Source of the DNA: Reticulitermes lucifugus
Taxonomy: Eukaryota > Arthropoda > Insecta > Blattodea > Rhinotermitidae
Length of the DNA stretch: 64,000 bases
Direction of reading: 5' to 3'
Assembly (NCBI GenBank): GCA_026260175.1
Contig: JAKCWW010000034.1
Span: forward strand, 19,502 to 83,501
Shown here: positions 22,769 to 33,990 of the stretch, piece after piece
Layout: each line of letters starts with the position of its first letter
Numbering within the stretch: the first letter of the stretch is position 1
Translations under genes and position numbers: made by a program
Notes under the pieces: model-generated
Told to the model about the DNA's origin: nothing
The model's input: only the letters and a program-made list of their open reading frames with translations
The model's database searches: none

Positions 22769-24087
22769 AACCTTCATGTTCAGAGTCATGATAACCTCAA
22801 ATCTTGTAAATGTTTGTTGTAAGTGTTGTAAGTTGTAAATGTTTAAAAAACGAATGAAAGATCAATAATAATAGTAATAACCCTTCACGAAATGTTTGAT
22901 AAACTTAACTGAAGTAGGCCCTATAAGAACGGTATGAAACCAAGAATTTCATTAATAGCTGTCAGTGTACCAAATTAGTATTTATATTTCTAAGATGACA
23001 GTATTACTCTTGCTGTCTTTGCCTACTTTTTTGGGTACACTATTCCATAATCAGGGGCTTCTTTTCAAAAAGAATCTTTTGACTTACATAAAAATATTGC
23101 ACATTTCTTTATACCTATTACTTATTCAGTACATAAATTTCAATGAATCTAAATTACTCGTACTTTAGGTTAAAGTCATCCATCATGATACCCAATCAAC
23201 TATAAGTAAATTTAAAATTAAAAGTTAAATTATCCTCCTGTAATCTATAAGTAAAAATTTTCAGACTAAATCTATTGTAGTTACAGCTCGTTAAATACTT
23301 CATTATTCTGGTCACGTGACGTTTAATTTAACATAATTTAGGTGCAATTTTCACTAATTCTTTTGAAAGAATGCAAAATAAAATCATTTTCATTTTTTGT
23401 TTTTGCTTGATATGTTTAATTTCTGAGTTCAATTTTTAGTTGTGGTATGTATTGAAGTTTAATTAATTTGGAGATATTAAATTATAAGCAGAGAGTTATA
23501 TTTATTTACTGTGTTGTTCTCTCATGTATTCCGACCCACTCCGATTAGTCTCACATTTTCCTAACTAGTCTTGTGTTCGTATTGTTCATACTACCTACAC
23601 TGTAAATTTTACTTGTTTGAAACGTGTTTCTTTTCTAATAATTTGCGTTTATTATTCTTTTATTCTTCTTGTTTGGCAACCAAAACTTTTCATTCCTCGG
23701 CCGGTATTTCATAAGAAGCTCTCCAATATAAAACAAAAGAACCAGACGAAAAAAGAATGAATGAATGATCAATTTTTATAGAGGCGGATCAGGTCAATCA
23801 GGCTTAAACCGTGAAATTGTCAATAATAATAATAATAATAATGATAATAAACTTCCCTTTTCCTAATAAGAATATAATGCTTCCAAATGTTTCCATTGTG
23901 GCACATTGCAAAGAGTTATCTAACATTGTGTAAACATGACTGACATTAACAATAATAACTTGTCTTGTGTTGATTGCATGTGCCTTACGCCACTTGCAGT
24001 CTCTAATTTCGTTTATATGGAACACAAATAAAAATAATTTCATAAGAGATTTAAGGCTGCCACCCCAGTGCAGTTGAAGCCTTTGCC
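22769..24087. other. no gene; AT-rich with (AAT)n
   Basis: A short AAT trinucleotide tract lies at 23820-23850. No coding sequence is supported. Confidence 0.55.
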
Positions 24088-24165
24088 CTTTTGGGGTGAT
24101 GCACGGCGTTAGATAGATGTTTGCTGCCGACGTTTAGGGATAACGTATCGGGATTTTCTTCAAAA
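24088..24165. repeat. single arm of a foldback element (ACGTTTCGG family)
   Basis: CACGGCGTTAGATAG, then TGCCGACGTTTAGGGATAAC and GTATCGGGA match the left arm of the 60.2-kb copy (CGACGTTTCGGGACAAC, GTATCGG). Confidence 0.55.
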
Positions 24166-24331
24166 ATTAAGCAGTCCAAGAATTCAAATCTTAAAATAGA
24201 GTTCTAATATTTGTCACAAAACTTACATCCTGACAAGCTACAACTTTTTAAAGTTAACCACTGTAAAGAATATATTGGGTGCAATTTCATACCTTTCAGT
24301 GTAACTAATGTTATCTAAAAGGGTGGACATT

Positions 24332-24834
24332 AGGGCTACCATACGTACTCTTTTATTAGGGGGTCTTCTTTTCAACCCAAAAACTAATGTGGGAGCGGGT
24401 TCTTCAAATTTCTAGAAATATCCGTGTTTTTGACTATCTGTTGTTTTGCTGGTTTTAACTGTACTAAAAAAGCAAACAAAACCTTAATATGTTTTTAAAG
24501 AAACAAATAATTATAATATTATATTAATATTGTTCGAGTAAAAAACATAAGAATTCAGCAGCTGACCTTTAGAATGTCCTCGAAAACTTCGGCGCGGAAA
24601 TTCTGAATAATTTGAACTCAGTGAAAAACGTGCTTAAAAATGTCCCCTTCTGAATCTCATACCTACGAAATTGAAAGAACTATTGCCAAAGAAACTTTGA
24701 AAAGGACGTTTATTTAATAAATTTGTAACTATTTACGTCCTGTCTTCAACCTTCTTTTTCCCTGTTATGTCTTATGTTATGTTCGATAAGTGGGAAAATA
24801 TCATCTTTTCTTCTCACGGATATATGGTAGCCCT
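24332..24834. mobile_element. nonautonomous DNA element with short terminal inverted repeats
   Basis: AGGGCTACCATA at 24332-24343 is the exact reverse complement of TATGGTAGCCCT at 24823-24834, and the bases just inside are similar (CGT/ACG). The ~500-bp interior is AT-rich without an ORF. No clear target-site duplication was found. Confidence 0.5.
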
Positions 24835-24839
24835 GGTGG

Positions 24840-26420
24840 ACGTCTCATATCCTTATGGTATTTAAATTGGTTAGGTATATACAAGTACCAAACATGTATA
24901 AAGGAATGAGCTGGTAAACTCGGGATGGATCGTGCACGTGACACTGGATTATTTGTTGATGGTGTGTGGCATTCACAGATAAGGACAGCTTTTCCTCGTA
25001 CAACTAAACCTCTCCTGATTCTGAGAGAGTGGACCGAGTCATACTGTGTAACTCGGTGTATTTCCTTCTACCTTCACATACGTATGCAGGACTATTACGA
25101 GGCACAGGGCAATACAAGCATTTACTAAACCCGTACTATTGTGTGAATGATAACTGTAAACTATCTGTTGGTGCTGATCTGAGGTAAGTCTTGCATTATT
25201 TATAGCCGACATTAAAAAATAAGCGTAATTATTACGAAAGTATTTAGAAAAGATATTCAGGAAGTCCACATTTTAAAATATCCCATATCTAATTAAGTTT
25301 CGCCAGAATAAGTTTATTATTATGCTAGACATTTCATGGGATATATATTAATACATGCCACTCACTTTAAATTGATCCAGAAATTAAATGATTGAAGAAT
25401 TAACGGTGCGGAAAAGTGCAAAATGAGGAATTTTATGATTCATCGCTTTTATGAAAAATTATTTGGATGACAGCAAATTAAGAACGATGATATGGGTGAG
25501 ATATGGTTATAGCACGCCTAGGAGGGAAGAGAGTTACATGCAATTGCACTCGGAAAGCAGAGACTGCTAGAGGGTGGCGACGACAGTCCGTTCTAAGGTA
25601 AACCTTCAAGAAGTATAGTTCTTGGTGTGGAATAGATCTATCAGGCTCTGAATATGGTAAAGTAGCTGACTATTGTGAACACGGCAAAGAATATTCATGT
25701 TATATAACAGAAAAAAGTTTGTTAAACATAACCAACTGAGGGACTATGAGCTTTTAAAGTAGGAGTATAATTCATGGACAAAATTCGGGTACTGAAAAGT
25801 GCAAAGATGATATAATCTCAAAATACATGACACTTATACAAAATTTCATATATGTTAATAGATTAGGTCAAGTGTCAACAAAGACATGATCACGTGTGCT
25901 ATTATGCTGCTGGTCTTCTGGTTGAATACGAGTATGTTAATCATATAGTGTTATTACTGATAATTACACAGGTTACAATAGTGATAGGAACATATGCAGA
26001 TTTGCATGTGGCGGATAAGATCATAAAAGAGAGGATTCAATAACAGGAGCTATATTGCTGCAAAGTTTACAATTGATATGACACAATAGAGCAAAATTCT
26101 GCAGCAGAAACACGGCACATCTGTATTATAGGAGTAGCAGGCTGTACTCTAGGTCTGCTTATCGACTATTCGGAGGAAGGTTTACTACGTTCTTCCTCTA
26201 CTTCTCCGGACGAATTTTAGACAAATAAGTCACTGTGACACACTACATCGTCTCATTCCAGATTCTTTCCCAGGCACGTATATTTGTACGGTTTAACTCA
26301 GTAGACACAACTGAGAATGCAGTGCCAGTCTCACCCCTCTCTACATTCACCCACTCACTCACCCACTTACTGGGCCATTTATTCAATCAATAAATTAATC
26401 AAAGGAATCTTGTTGCCTCG
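24840..26420. other. no gene or clear element
   Basis: Nothing coding or repeated is recognised. Confidence 0.5.
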
Positions 26421-26421
26421 G

Positions 26422-26739
26422 CTAATATTAAATATGTAAAAGGTAAAGGTAAAGTTCACCCTAGAATACGCCATCAAGGCCCAGAGGGGAGTAGAGGTAT
26501 AGCTCTACTCTTTCTTTAACCTCAGCGTTAGATGGGGGGAATGGTCAGCTCCAGGCCCCTGCTTCTTTACCCCTGGGAAACAGACCCGGTACCCATTCTG
26601 CAGGACGCTGGGTGGGCCTCCGGGCCGGTCTGGACGAGTGCGCAAAATCTCTCCCCCACCGGGATTCGATCCCCGGATCCTTCAGCCCGTAGCGAGTCGC
26701 TATACCGACTACGCTATGCCGGCACACTAATATTAAATA
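26422..26739 (-). mobile_element. full-length tRNA-derived SINE, family A, with 13-bp target-site duplication
   Basis: The body is 26435-26726 (292 bp). CTAATATTAAATA flanks it exactly at 26422-26434 and 26727-26739. On the minus strand the head has an A-box-like TAGCGTAGTCGG and a B box GGGGATCGAATCCC (26661-26674). The element ends in a (CTTTAC)n tail seen as AAAGGTAAAGGTAAAG at 26440-26455. The long perfect duplication marks a rather young copy and defines the family for the other fragments. Confidence 0.9.
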
Positions 26740-28590
26740 GGGCTCTGCATGTATAATTTTTCTTCAAATAATGTGTTCGTCTGTCTCTTCATATGTTGCG
26801 TTTTTACGTCATCGAACAAAACTCTTTAAAAATCTTAAGTTTATAGGCCTACTGAAATTGCCAGGATAATTTCATTCTGGTTCTTGTGGGTCAACTGTGT
26901 TCCGTAATCCCTGTATAATGCTGGTATACGTGGACTGTACCTAGTTCAATCTCCGGATTGTAGGTTTCATCACCACAACGACACAACCACTAGTATCTCC
27001 AGCTATACACTGCTACACAGCTGCGTACTGCTATAGGATGCTATACAATGCTGATTGTTATACAGTACACACCGCTACACACTGCACTCTACATACTGCG
27101 CACACAGCCAGATAAGCACAGACAGCGACAAACATAACAAGGAAAGAAAGTGAAAAAAAAATGACTCCATTGCGGTTGTCACTTGACCCAACGCACAGAA
27201 GGAAAACGGAAGCTTAAACAATCCCTCAGTATATGAGTAATCAGCACATTAGTACTCGCTTGGAGAAGACGACACTTTAACAATTATTTTTCAGCTTGCC
27301 GGCCAGTTGCTGCTCCGTCGTCTCGCAAATCGGTTGTTGCTCCCAGAGCCTTTTCTTGGCTGTCGTCTCTTCTCGAACATTTTCGAAAGCACAGAACGTC
27401 ACTGAATCTTTAAGAGGTCTGTACAAAACAGCTTTCTTATGCAGTTGAGAATTTTATTATCTCGGTGTTAACGACTTTCCACCGACTAATCTTAAGTAAC
27501 TTTACATCATATTTGTGATAAGGTTAATACTTAAATTTTATGTTCTTTACGTAATATTAACGATATGACTTAAGTTAACAGCTAAGATCATTGTTTAAAT
27601 GTAGAAACTGTTGATTAACGTTTTTCGTACTTAGACCACTTTCTGTTTTGAGTGAAGACAATTTTGAATGTTTGGGGATAAATTTTTGACTTCTGGAGAT
27701 TGTTAAATTCTATAACGTGGGAAAAACGGATTATTAATATTCTATTGCGAGTGTCGCAGTACGAGCAATTTTTGGAGAAAAAATGAAGCTCGTAAACCGA
27801 AGGATTACGTCATACTGGAAAATTCTAAATACCTCTAAAATTTATTGTCTTAAGAAAGACAGAGGCATTATATACGCAGCGCATTAAAATCTGTGGCTTT
27901 TGTTTCAAACTGTTTTCACTATGGCCTGCGTGTAACCAAACACAAAATAAATAATGACTAACAAGTGCCCTCGGTTTAATATCTCTACTGTGTGTTATTT
28001 CTGTATAGTGTAAAAAATTATATGCTTTGTAGTTTCTTTATTTGCGATGGTTCGAATTTGAAACTCCGTCCTAAGGCAAGATACACTGATTTAGGTTTCC
28101 GTGGATGTGAGCAGTTTTTTCCATGCTTATACTACAATATCAGCCAACATAGGCCGCCTGTAATCATCATTCATAATCGCTGCAAAAATTCGACTCTATA
28201 TAACGCATGCAATGGAGAATACATCTTTTGACTAACTCATAAGAACATCCATGGACACTGAAACCAAAAATGGGCACAAGTTTGATAAAAACTATTTCCA
28301 GACTTACATTCAAATTATCGTTTCCTTTGAAACTAAAGTATCATTCTTGACATTTCTTTTTCGATTTTTGGCTCAGAGGTGGCTTAGGCTAATAAAATTG
28401 TGGTTTGTCTCAGACTCTTCGGATAAATACTTGGACCGGTTCTTTGCATATGGCTCTAAATTTACTAGTGACACATGTACACCCATTCGGCACTATATAA
28501 TCCATATACCGATAAAAAGTCGTTAAATAAACTAAAAAGATATAGAATTTGAAATGGATCACAAGTCACTGACTGTCCCTAACATTTTCC
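26740..28590. other. no gene; upstream region of SIAH-like gene B
   Basis: Tandem-like CTATACACTGCTACACA stretches lie near 26995-27110. The ORFs near 27992-28526 show no domain. Confidence 0.5.
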
Positions 28591-28650
28591 AGTGGATTTA
28601 GACCAAAACGTCGGACACTGCAAGATAGCTTGTGAAGGGAGTGTTCCAAG

Positions 28651-29003
28651 ATGGCAAATGAGAAAGGAAATTTTTTATCAGTAAATGCAAAGCTGATAAG
28701 CAGCAGCGTTGAGGATGGATTGAATCAGTGTCTACCCGATGTCCTGGAGTGCCCTGTATGCTTCGAATGTATGGAACCACCTATCCGTCTGTGTAGAAAT
28801 GGTCACAGTATTTGTTCGAAATGTAGACCACGTCTGAACAACTGTCCTACATGCAGACGAACAATACTATTAACGCGCAACTTCGCCCTAGAAAAGCTAG
28901 CGGAGCAATGCCTGGAGAAATGCGGGAATTTTGAGGTCGGCTGTGATGTCAAGAAGACAAGCGTCCAGGATATTATAACACACATGGAAATCTGCCCCTA
29001 CAG
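28651..29003 (+). CDS. SIAH-like gene B exon 1 (RING and zinc finger 1)
   Basis: 117 codons plus two bases, ending ...HMEICPY and AG before the donor GTTGGT. If unspliced, the frame stops shortly after (RLVYMSGL, stop), which would leave a RING-only peptide. Confidence 0.9.
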
Positions 29004-30994
29004 GTTGGTCTACATGTCTGGCCTGTGAGGCCAAGAAAGACAAGCATTCTAGAGACATGTAGTTCTGCTCAAACAGGTAGGTCTCTCATACCTAGTCCGC
29101 GGCTTCAAGAAAGCTAGGGTGCCTCACGTCAATCATTACGTGGACTGCTATAGTGGACCGCACGAAAATAGTCCCGTCAAGGTCAAGCGGCCGACTCATA
29201 CCCCCGCTCCCCGCCGCCCTGCGTTGTTGGCAGTTCTTCCCCTGAGGCTCAGCTTCCCGTTATTTGCACACTGTCGATAGAATCAAGTGTTATTTATTTC
29301 CATGTGGCAACACTGCGTTCATAGGCAGTGACCTCGACGGGACTATTTTCGTGCCGGCCACTACAGCACAGGTGGATCTAGCATGCCTTTATAGCTAGGT
29401 CAGGAAGATGAGCATCCAAGGTATTATAAATCACACAGAGTTCTGCCCCTACAGTTAGCCCTACCATATGTGGACTGCGACGTATAAAAAGCTAGCATCC
29501 AGAAAATCGTCAGCTGCATGGTGCCTGCTCCTGCAGGTATGTCTCTGTGTGATGTCGAAAGTGTGAACATCCAAGATATCATCGACTACGTGGAAATGTT
29601 CTACAGTTGTGTGTAGGGTACCTAGACTGCGAAGTCGAGAACAAGAACAAGGGCATTCAGTCCACACGGATATATCTCATACAGGTAATTAGAGAATATC
29701 CGTAATGTGACGTCAAGAAGGTAAGCATCCAGGTCATTAACCACTGCAGAGTGGTCCGTCTCTACATATAGGCCTAGCAGATCTGCTCTCTGAGGAATAT
29801 CTGTCCTAAAGCTGAGTGTGGCACAACGTCCTTAAACTATGTTCTTATTAGTTTAATTGATCTAATGGAAGCAGCAACAGCTTAGAAAAATGTCATGGAA
29901 TTTTAACTGTTTATACCTTTTACTTTTCTACATTTTATATTTTATAGTAAAAACTCTGATAGACATTTAGAAATCAAAATTAGAACATAAAGTAAAATAA
30001 CACGGAACACCAATAATCAGGATAACAGGACCAATAATAAATTATAAGCTATAAAAGGCAAAATTTTAATATAATTACTAACTGTAAAATGACTACATAT
30101 ATAAGAAAACATCCATTACAAAACCTATTTACATTCACTTTACATTTTTGTGTTTATATAAAACCTCATGATAGCCCTTTCGGACCGAAACCTGTAGCGT
30201 GTTGTAAAAATGCACTCTTTCAATAAAATTGTTGTTGTGTTTGACAGTGTTCTCGTTCAGTTGACTTATTATTCATAGTCAACGTAAACAAATTATGTTA
30301 TAGGTGACAAAAGCTAAAGTCTTTACCTACAGATTAATTAAAATATTTTAAGTTCGTTTTTTAATTTACTTGGGGTGTTGTGATGAGTAAGATTACTAAA
30401 CTACTTGACCGGCAATGATTAGTAGAAATATATACTGGTTTAAGTATTTCAAGCACACTAACTAGGCTATAATAGGGCGCAAAGTGTAGAAAATTTTCTT
30501 ATATTTTCAGGCTGTACAGTTGTGAACCTGGCAGATCGGTGAGTTGTACTTGGCTGGGGAGACGCTGGCAAATCTTGAACCATGTGCGTGAAGTTCATAA
30601 AACCACTTTGGTACTGAAGGAGCATAACTACTGCAAGATCAAGCAGTTTTTCATCTATGACCATGGCCTCACGACACAAATGATCGTAGCACACGGAGAA
30701 CTTTTCTGGTTTCATCATGAAAAAGATAGCTCAAAATCGAAATTTTTCGGAGCAGTACAGTATATCGGACCAGAAGAAGATGCAGAAAAATATAAGTATG
30801 AATTTAAACTTACTTCGACAAATTCTAATGGCATGGAAATTAAGTTCCTTAGAAACACACATAAGGACACTGAGATTATTGGAGATGTGTTCAGCTCGGA
30901 AGATTGTGTGTGTGTTTCAATTCGTGTCGCAAAGAATTTTGTGGTGGAAGATGACACTTTACGTTTCTCCCTTAAAGTAATGATAAAAGAGTAA
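28651..30994 (+). CDS. SIAH/seven-in-absentia-like RING E3 ubiquitin ligase, gene B (two exons)
   Basis: Exons 28651-29003 and 30511-30994 join in phase 2 (CAG|GTTGGT donor, ATTTTCAG acceptor) into exactly 279 codons, 278 residues plus stop, a normal SIAH length. The RING (C34, C37, C48, H52, C55, C58, C65, C68) reads LECPVCFECMEPPI and CPTCR, close to canonical SIAH. Zinc finger 1 is KCGNFEVGC with HMEIC. Zinc finger 2 is YSC...VSCTW with NHVREVH and is split from finger 1 by the intron. The substrate-binding domain has GELFWFHHEKD, AVQYIGPEEDAEKYKYEF and a terminal DDTLRFSLKVMI. The ATG context is AAGATGG. The 1.5-kb intron contains decayed tandem copies of the exon 1 end and a MITE. The role, RING-dependent ubiquitination of bound targets, follows from the family; the target is unknown. 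Confidence 0.92.
28935..29770 (+). repeat. decayed tandem array derived from the end of SIAH-like gene B exon 1
   Basis: The exonic unit (core GCGTCCAG at 28961) is followed by related blocks with cores at about 29044, 29117, 29412, 29495, 29567, 29653 and 29725. Spacing alternates between 83-86 and 72-75 bp once a 209-bp MITE is removed. Several blocks still read as variants of the coding motif DVKK..IQDII: for example DVESVNIQDIIDYVE near 29560, MSIQGIINHTEFCPY near 29409, and DVKKVSIQVINH near 29709. Some retain the CCCTACAG or GCAGGTATGT splice-like end. Stops (for example TAA near 29484) show that most copies are no longer coding. Confidence 0.75.
29153..29361. mobile_element. TA-flanked MITE inside the SIAH-like gene B intron
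   Basis: Terminal inverted repeats of about 30 bp start GTGGACCGCACGAAAATAG on the left and, read in reverse, GTGGCCGGCACGAAAATAG on the right, continuing TCCCGTCRAGGTCA. TA dinucleotides flank both ends (29151-29152, 29362-29363), as expected for Tc1/mariner-type mobilisation. It has no ORF. Confidence 0.8.
30511..30994 (+). CDS. SIAH-like gene B exon 2 (zinc finger 2 and substrate-binding domain)
   Basis: It begins after ATATTTTCAG with G CTG TAC AGT TGT, completing an Arg codon and giving RLYSCEPG. It ends at TAA 30992-30994. A candidate AATAAA lies at 31375-31380. Confidence 0.9.
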
Positions 30995-31029
30995 AGACAA
31001 CCAGTTATAGTGAAAATGGAACACACTTT

Positions 31030-32730
31030 ACCTCATAACAAAACTCTTTGCTGCAGAGCAGCGTAAAGTGTCTTAGTGGTCTACTTTGAGTGTTACGTAC
31101 GTCAGACTATTGGGTAAGAGAAGCTTTTTTTGGCACCAGCGAAAAACGACGCTATCAAAGTTGAAAAGTTAATCTTTGTAAATGAGAAATGGTATAAATC
31201 TACAGAGAGTATGTGATCATTTTTATTCATTTACTTTGATTTCCATGAATCATTTTTGTTAATAAGTAGACATTGGTCTACAGTACGAAATGCCAGTGTG
31301 TTAACAGAGTCGATACAGGCTTACATTATTAATATTTTAACATTTTAACATTTGGACTCTTGCAAAGGGAAGAGAATAAAACATTTTTGAAACAGGCTTA
31401 CTGCATGCAATACCGAAATTTCGATGTAAAACATGAATTGTAAATGTTACAAAGAATACGGCAACCGTGTAGAACCTCAAAGAAGTGAGGATCTTCATTT
31501 TCCTAACTGAAACAAGCTTCATGAATTAATCCCTAGTGTTAAGGAAGAAGACTATGACGGCGGCGGCGATGACGATTTGCTGAAATGCTTCTGGCCTCTC
31601 TTCAGACAGTATCCTATTAGAACCAGTAGGATTCAGTGCGGATGTTTCGGTCTGCCTTCCCTTTTCCCTAAAATAAATAGATATTTCTTTCGTGCGAAGT
31701 ACATCTATTGAAAGTGTGGTTTGTAGGGAAGGAGGAATTGTGTGAAAACCCTCAAGTTAGTCTGCCACAGTTGTTATAACTGAACACGGGATCTGCAAGA
31801 TGGAAAGGAGAAAGTCTAATCACGACACTGCAACTTTTAGGAGATGGCATTTTATCTAAAACAATTAAAATTATTTCTTTTAAATTTGATGTTTGAAATC
31901 TGTACTAAAATATGTTATGAGAATTTAATTTAAAGTCAGCCAGTTTTCTTTAAATATAATCTCTAACTGACATGAAGAGCAGACCGACGTTTATAGGATT
32001 TCTCAAAAACAGCACAAACAGTTTGTTACATTATATAGCTTATACTACGAATGCTCAACTACTTGATTTCTGTTACTTTATCTTGAAACATTTTGGGAGT
32101 TGGTGGGCACAGATGGGATACAATAGATAGGCAATTTAAAAATACCCTACACAGATAAAAACACTTCAGCGTGCGTGCAATGCAATATCTCTAACTTCAA
32201 ATTCATGCTCCTGTTTCATGTTCGGAAGTTCGTATATCGGCCCAGAACCAACTAGCCTAACTTAGTCTCTCGTCATCTCCTCACTTCCATCACATCGCAC
32301 GTGCCGCAATATTAGGGATGTTACCTTCAATTAGGACAGGATTACTCTTAATATTATTCATTCCGTACATTTTCTTTATATATATATATATATATATAGT
32401 GTACATTTGTCAGACTATAAATATAGAAAGGATTACTCCTTTCCACGCTCCTTGCAATACAGTAAACACCCTATATAATTTAATCTATTTAAAACAACAT
32501 TACATGAAACAAAAGATTATCTCTGTATTTCTATTACAGTACAGATTATAATCTGTAATTTAATTTAAATAATTTAAATAATTTAAATGCTTTATAATAA
32601 TTATTATAAAACATTTAAACTTCGTATCTACATCAAATTAAACAAGTAAAATAAATAAGTATTTATATGTAATCAATAAAGGAACTGCGGAAACAATTTG
32701 GCTTATGGAATTTTACATGACACACGTAAG
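31030..32730. other. no gene; includes a (TA)n tract
   Basis: This is the 3' flank of gene B. A (TA)n run lies near 32378-32398 and AT-rich direct repeats of AATTTAAAT near 32560-32590. Confidence 0.5.
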
Positions 32731-32734
32731 TATT

Positions 32735-33005
32735 CCCAGTGCGGTGGTGCAGTCGATTGACTGCCGGAAGGTCGCTGGTTCGATTCCCGATGGGGTCATT
32801 TAAATGGCATTATGTCCCTGGTGTCGACTTAGCCTCAACAGAAAAGAGTACCAGGGGTATCGACAGGGGGGATAAAGGCGGCCGGTGCGTATGGCTGACA
32901 ATCTTGCCACCTTCATGTGCCGATTTTCTAGAAATTCTGGAAGCGTCAAACTCCTGGAGCCTTAAGGACCTGTGCAGGCCTGTACAGGGATAGCTTTACA
33001 TTTAT
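32735..33005 (+). mobile_element. tRNA-derived SINE, family B
   Basis: The head GCGGTGGTGCAGTCG (A-box-like) and CTGGTTCGATTCCCGATGG (perfect B box) lead into the body with AAAGGCGGCCGGTGCGTA, CCACCTTCATGTGCCGAT and TCTAGAAATTCTGG. The tail is GGGATAGCTTTACATTTA. The shared body blocks recur at 38.0 and 21.1 kb. Confidence 0.85.
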
Positions 33006-33192
33006 AGCGGAATATTCATACCAAGAATTTCACGAAGTAATTTTAGCTCTATGTTTATATATATAGCCAGAACAGCCTAAAGCGAGTTTTCGACACAGAG
33101 ACAAATGCCGCGAAAAAAAATGGATGTAATTTTCATTGGCCTAATTGTATTTCAGTAACAGAAAGAATTATTCGCAGACTGCTCTCTTATGA

Positions 33193-33340
33193 GATGTCAC
33201 GACATGTACGTTGGTAGACGGGTATATGCACCGACATTTCGGAAAAATCTATTCTCTTTACCTTGTATTTTGAAAAAGGAAACAATGTGTTTCTCCGAAA
33301 TTTCTATCCCTAACTACATGGCGTCACATCCCAGATGATA
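33193..33340. mobile_element. foldback element (ACGTTTCGG family)
   Basis: The left core CACCGACATTTCGGAAAAAT pairs with the right TTCTCCGAAATTTCTATC. The right terminus ACATGGCGTCACATCCCAGA matches the family end. Confidence 0.6.
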
Positions 33341-33797
33341 ATAATTTTAACAGCCACCACCAAAGTAACTTTAAACTTTAAAACATTAATTGGTTCCAGA
33401 AATTGGTTTGAGAATTAGTAACAGGACGAACATTTGTCTCCATAAACACCTGTGAGTGGAAATGTTATTTCATTTTAGGGTGGATGTTCCAGGTGAGAAA
33501 CATAGCTGTCCCTTTTATCGTACCCATGAAGATGGTAGTTTTACCGTATAGAAATCCCGCATCCATTGGGATGTCTTGTGACTGCTGCCGTGCTAAGAAC
33601 AAGACAAAAAGGACATCCGATAGGTATAATAATATTACAAGCAAAAAGCCTTACAAAGTAAACTTAGTAATGTTCAGATCTGGGAATTTCTTCGTTCATT
33701 TGCTGTTGTTGGAACCGACATTTATGGCGTCTAAGTATTCTGGAAATGCAGGATGAGCGAATTGTCCCTGTGCAGCTGTCGGAAGCAGAATGTAGGT

Positions 33798-33990
33798 TAG
33801 AGTGGAAGTCGCAATGAATAAACAGTACTTACGATTACAATAAGTGTTGGAAGTGACTCGTACGGGCATGTGACCAGAGGTCACTTATGGTATATTTTCG
33901 AGAGGAAGTCACAGTGGGTGTACCGTACTTGCGGTTATAGAAAGGGACCCCCCACTGGCACGTGACAGACGTCAGGTATGCCACCTAAAG
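33798..33990 (+). repeat. diverged tandem duplication, unit about 95-100 bp
   Basis: The first unit (GTGGAAGTCGCAATG ... CAGTACTTACGATTACAA ... GTGACCAGAGGTCACTTATG) and the second (GAGGAAGTCACAGTG ... CCGTACTTGCGGTTATAG ... GTGACAGACGTCAGGTATG) align in order. Confidence 0.55.

Noticed and set aside
26650-26726. tRNA gene candidate
   Set aside because: A and B boxes are present but there is no proper cloverleaf or acceptor stem. It is the head of a SINE with target duplication.
32735-32790. tRNA gene candidate
   Set aside because: Perfect B box, but it continues into a repeated SINE body shared with 38.0 kb.
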